Positions 41,342-64,000 of a stretch of 64,000 nt of DNA are shown here, piece after piece. The stretch spans positions 46,397,996-46,461,995 of the forward strand of contig JALIGW010000003.1 in assembly GCA_023053685.1 (NCBI GenBank), in the 5' to 3' direction. Source of the stretch: Diadophis punctatus similis. Taxonomy: Eukaryota > Chordata > Lepidosauria > Squamata > Dipsadidae. Numbering within the stretch: the stretch's first letter is position 1; the number at the start of each line of letters is the position of its first letter. Below the pieces are notes generated by a model, which was not told where the DNA came from, made no database searches, and saw only the letters and a program-made list of their open reading frames with translations. A program made the position numbers and the translations under genes.

Positions 41342-43144
41342 TGATTTAGAAAATAAACAATAACAGATGAAGGAGGAGAAAAGAGACCCTGAATGGCTTT
41401 CGAAATTAATTCTATAGATTTTTTAATTTATTTTTTTGTTTAAAACAGCACTTCCAGAATATTTTAATATTTGCAATAAAAAAGAAAACATAATTAGCAT
41501 AACAAGATAAAGAAACAAGTGGCCAGTAAGAAATCATTGCTGCTTACCTAGGTTTGTAAATTCTTATTTATTTTAGTTAATATAAATTATGATAAAAATT
41601 AATGAGTAAACAAAAGCATATATTATTCCCCGCAGCAAGGAGAAGCAAAGATAGTCAAATTAATTCTTTTATCCAAATAAGAGAATATATTTAACTTTGT
41701 TTCTATTTGGAAATTGCTTCCAGATTTTGTGTTTGCGATGAAAAAAAATGAAACTTTGATTTTGTTTTTGCTAATTAGATAGGTTGTTTGTTATAAAAAT
41801 GGCTAGTATATACTGCTGTGTAAAAGTAAAAAGTTGAGGTTTTAATGTAACCTTCTACTGTGCTAAAAGAGTTGGAAGTTGGTGCCTTTTTCTTTCCTTT
41901 TCCCCTCTATACACCATATTTTCCCTCCCCCTCGTCCTAGTTTTCTATTACTATTTGAATTTCTCTTTGTATTTTATATTTTGATAAACTTATAAAAATG
42001 TGAAACCAAGGGGGGAAAAGTAAATTCTTATTTAACTTCCATAGATTAAAATCAAAGAATATAATAACAATCTTTGAGTCACCCTATCCATTATCCTATT
42101 AATGTTCTTTATCCATCAAAACAGGACACAGCATTCTGACTTTACCATTATGTCACTATTCTGCTAGAATGTATTTTAACCATGAGAGCAGAGTAGACAA
42201 GTGCTGTAGTCAACATACAATCTGAAAGTCTTTTGTCTTGTCTCTACAGCAACCTCTACAGCTGAAATAAACTGGCATAAACAAGCATGGCCTGTTCTCA
42301 ACTTCCAGTTATTGTTTAAAAGCATTAAGTGCACAGAGTACATTTATTATATGGTAGATTAAAAATATAAAGAAATGAAATATCTAACTCTTATTATCTT
42401 GGCTATTTCCGTTGCTTTAGGTCAGGAGCAATGAATGAATTTTCCAGTAAGATAATAAGTAGTGCAAAATAGATCTAGAATAGATTGTAAACATATGAGT
42501 GACAACTAGATGGTAGCAAATAGTTGGAGCATCTCTTTGCTACAATCTAGTGGTAAAAACCCCTCTGTCCAGCTGGCTGATGAAAATGATGTCCCCATTC
42601 ACAGGTACAGTATTTGGTAGAAACAATAGTCATGTCATAGACATTGTTATAATATCAGGGTATGTTTGATGTTGTTTGCCCTGCCTTGTCCCCTCTTATG
42701 GACACCCATACTTAATATTCATTATAATTACTATATCTGGCATTCCTCCAAAGCTGAAATAATCAGAACAGTATTACCAAACAATATGGGGCAAGAAGAC
42801 TTTCTTAGGGGGAGGAGTTTTCTTTGGGAAAGTCCTATTTGGGGCTCAGTGTAGAGTGCAGAATTGTGTCCGAAAGATTCGAGGCTTGGTTTTTTTAACT
42901 TCACAAAAGTGATGGTCCTAACTCAGGAAGACCCCTTAGATGCAGGGTGGCTTTGGCCTTTTGGTGAGGACAGATGATCCTTTTGGATGAGGGAGAACCT
43001 ACAGATCCCCACAAGAAGATAGGAAAGCCTTCGTAATGCCTGAAATAGAGTAACAACTGTGATTAATATGTGTGAACATAACCTTTGTTGTGTGGGGTCC
43101 ACATGCTATTTTGTGTGTTGTGATTAGAGCATTTATATTTTATT
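41342..43144. other. Intergenic, AT-rich, nothing recognised
   Basis: No gene or classified repeat seen. Confidence 0.5.
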
Positions 43145-43690
43145 ATTATAATAATAGTAACAGAGTTGGAAGGGACCTTGGAGGTCTTCTAGTCCAACCC
43201 CCTGCTTAGGCAGGAAACCCTACTACACCATTTCAGACAAATGGTTATCCAACATCTTAAAAACTTCCAGTGTTGGAGCATTCACAACTTCTGGAGGCAA
43301 GTTGTTCCATTGACTAAATGTTCTAACTGTCAGGAAATTTCTCCTTAGTTCTAAGTTACTTCTCTCCTTGTTTAGTTTCCACCCATTGCTTCTTGTTCTA
43401 CCCTCAGGTGCTTTGGAGAATAGTTTGACTCCCTCTTCTTTGTGGCAACCCCTGAGATATTGGAACACTGCTATCATGTCTCCCCTAGTCCATCTTTTCA
43501 TTAAACTAGACATACCCAGTTCCTGCAACCGTTCTTCATATGTTTTAGCCTCCAGTCCCCTAATCATCTTTGTTGCTCTTCTCTGCACTCTTTCTAGAGT
43601 CTCAACATCTTTTTTACATCGTGGCATCAAGGAAAAGTAAAGGAAACTTCCCATATACTCTTCGAGTACATTCTCAGAATAGCTAACAAT
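43145..43690 (-). pseudogene. CR1/L3 LINE 3' end with ORF2 C-terminal remnant
   Basis: The minus-strand frame includes KDVETLERVQRRATKMIRG, YEERLQELGMSSLMKRWTRG, GRTRSNGWKLNKERSNLE and FLTVRTFSQWNNLPPEVV, the C-terminus of a CR1-clade reverse transcriptase. The 3' end GTTACTATTATTATAAT lies at 43145. 5'-truncated at about 43690; the frame is still open here, so the insertion is fairly young. Confidence 0.88.
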
Positions 43691-43915
43691 AACTTTTGAG
43701 GACCAAACTAAAATATTATCGCTAGCATCAGTATTGTAAAATAAATAATTAAATAATTTAAAGCAGCATGTGAGAAGAAAACAGATCCCAAAAAAGAACA
43801 CTACTAGTCAGTTTCGAGATATCTGGAAAAATAAAAATAATAGCCAATCACGACTTAGTAGACCTCAGATATATCGGTTTTAATAGTTTTAATGATTTTA
43901 ATAGAAGAAAATATG

Positions 43916-44056
43916 TATAGCTCAGGATTGAACTGTGAGGTTCTTGGTTGGTTTTGCAAATATTTCACTACCCAACTAGATAACATCATCAGTGCAAGCA
44001 TTTGGGTAATGAAACACCTGCAGGCGAACAACCAAGCTCTGAGAGCACCAAGAACT
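43916..44056. mobile_element. Dispersed repeat fragment (class unresolved)
   Basis: GTATAGCTCAGGATTGAACT...CATCATCAGTGCAAGC. Shared with 12975-13050. It resembles a common squamate retroelement 3' region (LINE or Penelope-like); not assigned. Confidence 0.5.
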
Positions 44057-45132
44057 CTACATTAGCTTTGCTCGTACATTACATTACATTAAGCACAACA
44101 TTAAAGAAAATACGAAGACTTTTTTTTTAAAAAAAGAAATATTTCTTCGGGACTTAATAATTGCACAAATATATCATTGTATATCAGACCTGCATATGAC
44201 ATTGTATCTAAAGTGTTAGGAAATGTATCTGGTTTAAAACATAGCAAGTGACTTTTAACTGGCATAACATATAACATGAGTAAATGTTATGAGCTAAAAA
44301 TAAGCTTCCAGACATAATTCAACTGTCTAGTTTTAATGTTTAAAGCCTGAATGGACAAGGTCCAGTATTTTATGAGCTCCGAATTTATCTTGCTTATTGA
44401 GACAGGATTATCCTTTGAATATTAATTTCCTGTGGACTAACTTTAACAAAGGCATTCCTAATGGAAACCTTCTCCATTATAATTTGGAGCCACTGCTGAC
44501 CTTTAGGAAATTGCTTTGTTTTGGGGAACACTTTTTAAATCTTTGTTCAGTGTTGCATTTCATGACATTATGAAGTTAATTGCCAAAATGTCTGAAGTGC
44601 AGTCTTATGCTCAAGAGCCAGCTGAAAAACTATATAGATTGGGTAGAAACATCACTATCAGGGAAAACATAAATTATTATGGAGCCCACAGAATATCTCT
44701 GATATGCCAGAAAAACATTCCACTGTCAGTAAAAGGGTTACAAAGTGAAGGAACTGTGGTTAGGATAGGAGTGGGGATAACAAAGGGAAGAACCATGGTT
44801 ATCCTATATCCTGTATTCTTCTAAAGCACCATCTACATCAGCTCTGGATCTGGAGCAAAAAAAAGTGATATTGCTATTAACTTCAACAGGATTTGGGGTT
44901 AAAAAAGTAATAATATCCACATTAATAATATTGCCTCGGCTGAATGTAAAGTAAGTTTTATCAAATACCAAGACATCACTATCCATATCTAAACCTCAAA
45001 CGTAATTCCTTTGCAGATACTGTATTTGCCTTCATAAATTGTTTTGCATAGTCAGAATGAATCTGTAATGCTCAGTTTGTGATTGTAAAAGTTTACAGAG
45101 CTCTACTGCAGACTAAATCATGTCCTGTAAAG
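44057..45132. other. Intergenic, nothing recognised
   Basis: A 102-codon plus-strand frame at 44516-44824 has no family resemblance and is likely chance. Confidence 0.45.
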
Positions 45133-45140
45133 GTCTAATG

Positions 45141-45358
45141 CAGTGGTTCCCAACGTGGGGCCCACGCCCAATGTGGGGCAATTTTAATGGGAGCAATTGG
45201 AACCTTGTTTAAACCAAGTTAATGGCCTTTTAGGCTTCCTCCGTGTGAGTAGGAGTTCACTTTTTGAATAGTAAGAATTATATGTCATGGGGGGGGGGGC
45301 ATCAGGATTTTAGAGATGCTTAGGTGGGGCATGGCCAAAAAAAGGTTGGGAACCACTG
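45141..45358. mobile_element. hAT MITE (GGTTCCCAAC family), copy 2 with TSD
   Basis: CAGTGGTTCCCAACGTGGGG to GGTTGGGAACCACTG. TSD GTCTAATG/TTCTAATG (7 of 8) at 45133-45140 and 45359-45366. Confidence 0.88.
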
Positions 45359-45452
45359 TTCTAATGGTTTCCTCTATGTTCACATCTCCTGGTTCATTTT
45401 AGCTATACATACTGTATATCATAACAGAGATTATCTTAATATGGGGCACCAG

Positions 45453-45679
45453 CAGCGGTGAAATCTACTTACCTTCCCTAACGGTTCGGAAGCGCGTGCT
45501 TTTTAATCGTCTGCGCATGCGCAGAAGGCTTTGCGCATGCGCAGAGGGTTAAAAAAATGATGACATCCGGGTGGGTGGGCGGAGCCTTGCGCTGCCGCAG
45601 GTACCAGTTCTCCAAACCACCGGCGGCCGCCATTACCGGTACACCCGAACCGGGCCGAACCGGCAGCATTTCACCCCTG
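45453..45679. mobile_element. hAT MITE (GGTGAAATC family) with 8-bp TSD
   Basis: CAGCGGTGAAATCTACTTACC to GCATTTCACCCCTG is flanked by GGCACCAG at 45445-45452 and 45680-45687. The interior contains two TGCGCATGCGCAGA motifs (NRF-1-like). Confidence 0.9.
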
Positions 45680-45824
45680 GGCACCAGGCTCCGGCCTCTT
45701 ACATGCCTTTACTGTTCTCAAAGTGAAATTCTATTGATGAGAACTATGAGATGCCGTGCAATCAAAGGAAGCACTTTTCACAAAGCATCTTCTGTCCAAA
45801 ACATGTCCCACAGTTTCAGCATTC

Positions 45825-46064
45825 AAGTAGTTCTCATTTAGCAACTACAATTGTGACTGGCAACTTGGTCATTAAGCAAAGCAATCACTAAATGAAAATG
45901 AAAATGTTCTTATGATCTTACCTAACCTAACCCTAACCCTTTGCTTTGCTTTACAGAACTGCAAAAGTTGTAAATGCGAGGATTGGTCATAAAGCTACTT
46001 TTTCATCACCATCATAACTGCGAACAGTCACTAAACAAAGCAGTCACTACATTAGGACTTCCTG
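45825..46064 (+). mobile_element. Diverged Tigger-like MITE with short telomere-like run
   Basis: AGTAGTTCTCATTTAGCAAC at the left, GGACTTCCTG before TA at the right. It contains CCTAACCTAACCCTAACCC (about 45923-45940), similar to vertebrate telomere repeats but too short to be interstitial telomere DNA of note. Confidence 0.6.
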
Positions 46065-46959
46065 TATTGTTCATGCTTCTCTTTCTACAATAGAAATGAA
46101 CTGCAATCCAATGCAAAATATTTGGGAATAAGGCCTACTGGACCCAACAAAAGCTTTTCAAGTATTTAACACTGGATTGTACTCATAGTGACTTTATGTG
46201 ATGGAAGTGATGGAAATCTGTAAGAATAAGACTTATGAATTATTAAGTGTGAAGGCAGTCCAAATTTATTTAAAATGTTTTTATACTGTTCATCATGCCA
46301 AATTTAAGAGGAAGGAACAGTATAAAATACTAAAATAGGAAAGGGAGTCAATAAAACTTAGCAGACTACAGTAAACATTTTGGCTACCAGCTGAATTTCC
46401 AATGGAAATAATTCACAGGACAATATGACTCTTCATTGTGGAGGGCACACACCAATTAATGAAGGGATTGAAATAGGAAAAAATAAGTATTTAGACATTA
46501 AGTAATAAGCTATTTGAAGCAGGATCTAACTGTAAATGATCCTTGTGTAAACTACATGCCTAGGTTTGACAGGAAGAATTTAAGAATGGGAAATAACTGT
46601 CTTCCTATGTGTGGAAAAAGGATTAGAATTGTACATTTATACTACTAGAAAGCTTAGCAAGACAATCAAATTCATCCAAGCTCAATCGTTTACAATTGGA
46701 TCTCCCCGTTTCTGGGGTGGGACACAAGAACATAATAAAATTAAAAACGCGTTCCTCAACTCCTGGCAGACAGCACCAGCACTCCTATTTTATATTAAAT
46801 GGGAGAAAGGCATCTTCCCATCAACCAATCTGTGTTTGCAAGGATTATACTTTTAATTTTTCAAACAGCGTCGAAATGTGCCAAATGCTCGGTTAGAAGC
46901 CCGCATCCCTTCAAACTTAACACGCTTTTACTTGCATGAAAAGAAAGAAAACAACGCCC
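46065..46959. other. Upstream flank of the SYPL2 promoter
   Basis: Unclassified AT-rich DNA that changes abruptly to C-rich at about 46960. No gene seen. Confidence 0.5.
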
Positions 46960-47463
46960 TTTGCCCCCCCCCCTTCTCCCTTACTGCATTGGCCAAGCTC
47001 TGCGCCCCCCCACCCCCACCCCCACAGCACTAAAATGCTTGAGACCGACGTCCCCTCCGCAGTCCCTTACTTACATCCTTAGCCGCCGCACAGCAGAGCG
47101 AGCGAGGCGCGTCCTGCCTTCCTCCGGAGAGCGAAAAGACGCCGGGCGCTTGGCCCGTCCGCCCCTTCGAAGAAGGAAGGCGGAGCCGGCGGCAGGGGAA
47201 GCACCGCCCTCAGCGGCTTCAGCCTAGGAGCCGAAGCGCGCGCAGGAGGCGAGCCCGCCCGCCGTGGCGTTGACGCGCCTCCCTCTTCTTTTTGCCGAGT
47301 TTGACAGGAGTTCCGACGGGGCTTTTTTCGCCGCAGGTCCTCGGAGGAGGGAGCAGCCGCTCACGCCGCCAACTCCTCGCCTGGATCTCAACCCCCCCCC
47401 CCGCCCACTCGCCAGAGAGGCAAGGAAGGCGACCTCGACCCGGCGACCAGCTCTCCTCGGAGC

Positions 47464-63999
<16,536 letters not shown>

Positions 64000-64000
64000 C

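Noticed and set aside
44516..44824. Possible small gene of 102 codons
   Set aside because: No start context, splice sites or family resemblance; AT-rich intergenic DNA.
45923..45940. Interstitial telomeric repeat
   Set aside because: Only about three CCTAA(C) units inside a MITE; too short and imperfect.

Overview
The window is vertebrate nuclear DNA, most likely from a snake (squamate reptile). Three orthologous loci can be read with confidence, and their order and strands match the mammalian SORT1-PSMA5-SYPL2 block: SORT1 (-), PSMA5 (-), SYPL2 (+). The snake assignment rests on the repeats: LINE 3' ends of the CR1/L3 type with AATAG- and TAATAG-type tails, a squamate-type tRNA-derived SINE, many squamate-style hAT and Tigger-like MITEs, and a 26-copy GATA tract.

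Layout. 1-7021 is the start of SORT1 intron 1 (minus strand) and contains only repeats and AT-rich DNA. 7022-7225 is the coding part of SORT1 exon 1, inside a CpG-rich promoter with several inverted CCAAT boxes. 7945-20900 is the SORT1-PSMA5 intergenic region, packed with MITEs, a mariner remnant, a SINE and a polypyrimidine tract next to a GC-rich element. 20950-36519 is PSMA5, complete in nine exons (726 nt, 241 codons plus stop), with a CpG-island promoter at 36400-36900. 36900-46950 is intergenic and holds hAT MITEs, a solo LTR with a 5-bp target duplication, and a CR1 3' end. 46960-63999 is the first part of SYPL2 (exons 1-4, 153 codons); its remaining exons lie beyond the right edge.

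The most striking feature is a ~6.05-kb array of mixed GGAAT and AGGAAT units (57069-63120) filling over half of SYPL2 intron 3. It ends in twelve pure AGAAT units fused to a LINE 3' end, so it looks like a satellite grown from a retrotransposon tail. It resembles, by motif only, the GGAAT satellites of primates. Its two ~2,000-codon minus-strand reading frames are artefacts of a repeat unit without stops.

Function. PSMA5 encodes the alpha5 subunit of the 20S proteasome, SYPL2 (mitsugumin-29) a four-pass MARVEL membrane protein of muscle triads, and SORT1 the sorting receptor sortilin. They are neighbours by conserved synteny rather than one pathway. No bacterial-style operon, CRISPR array or other prokaryotic system is present.
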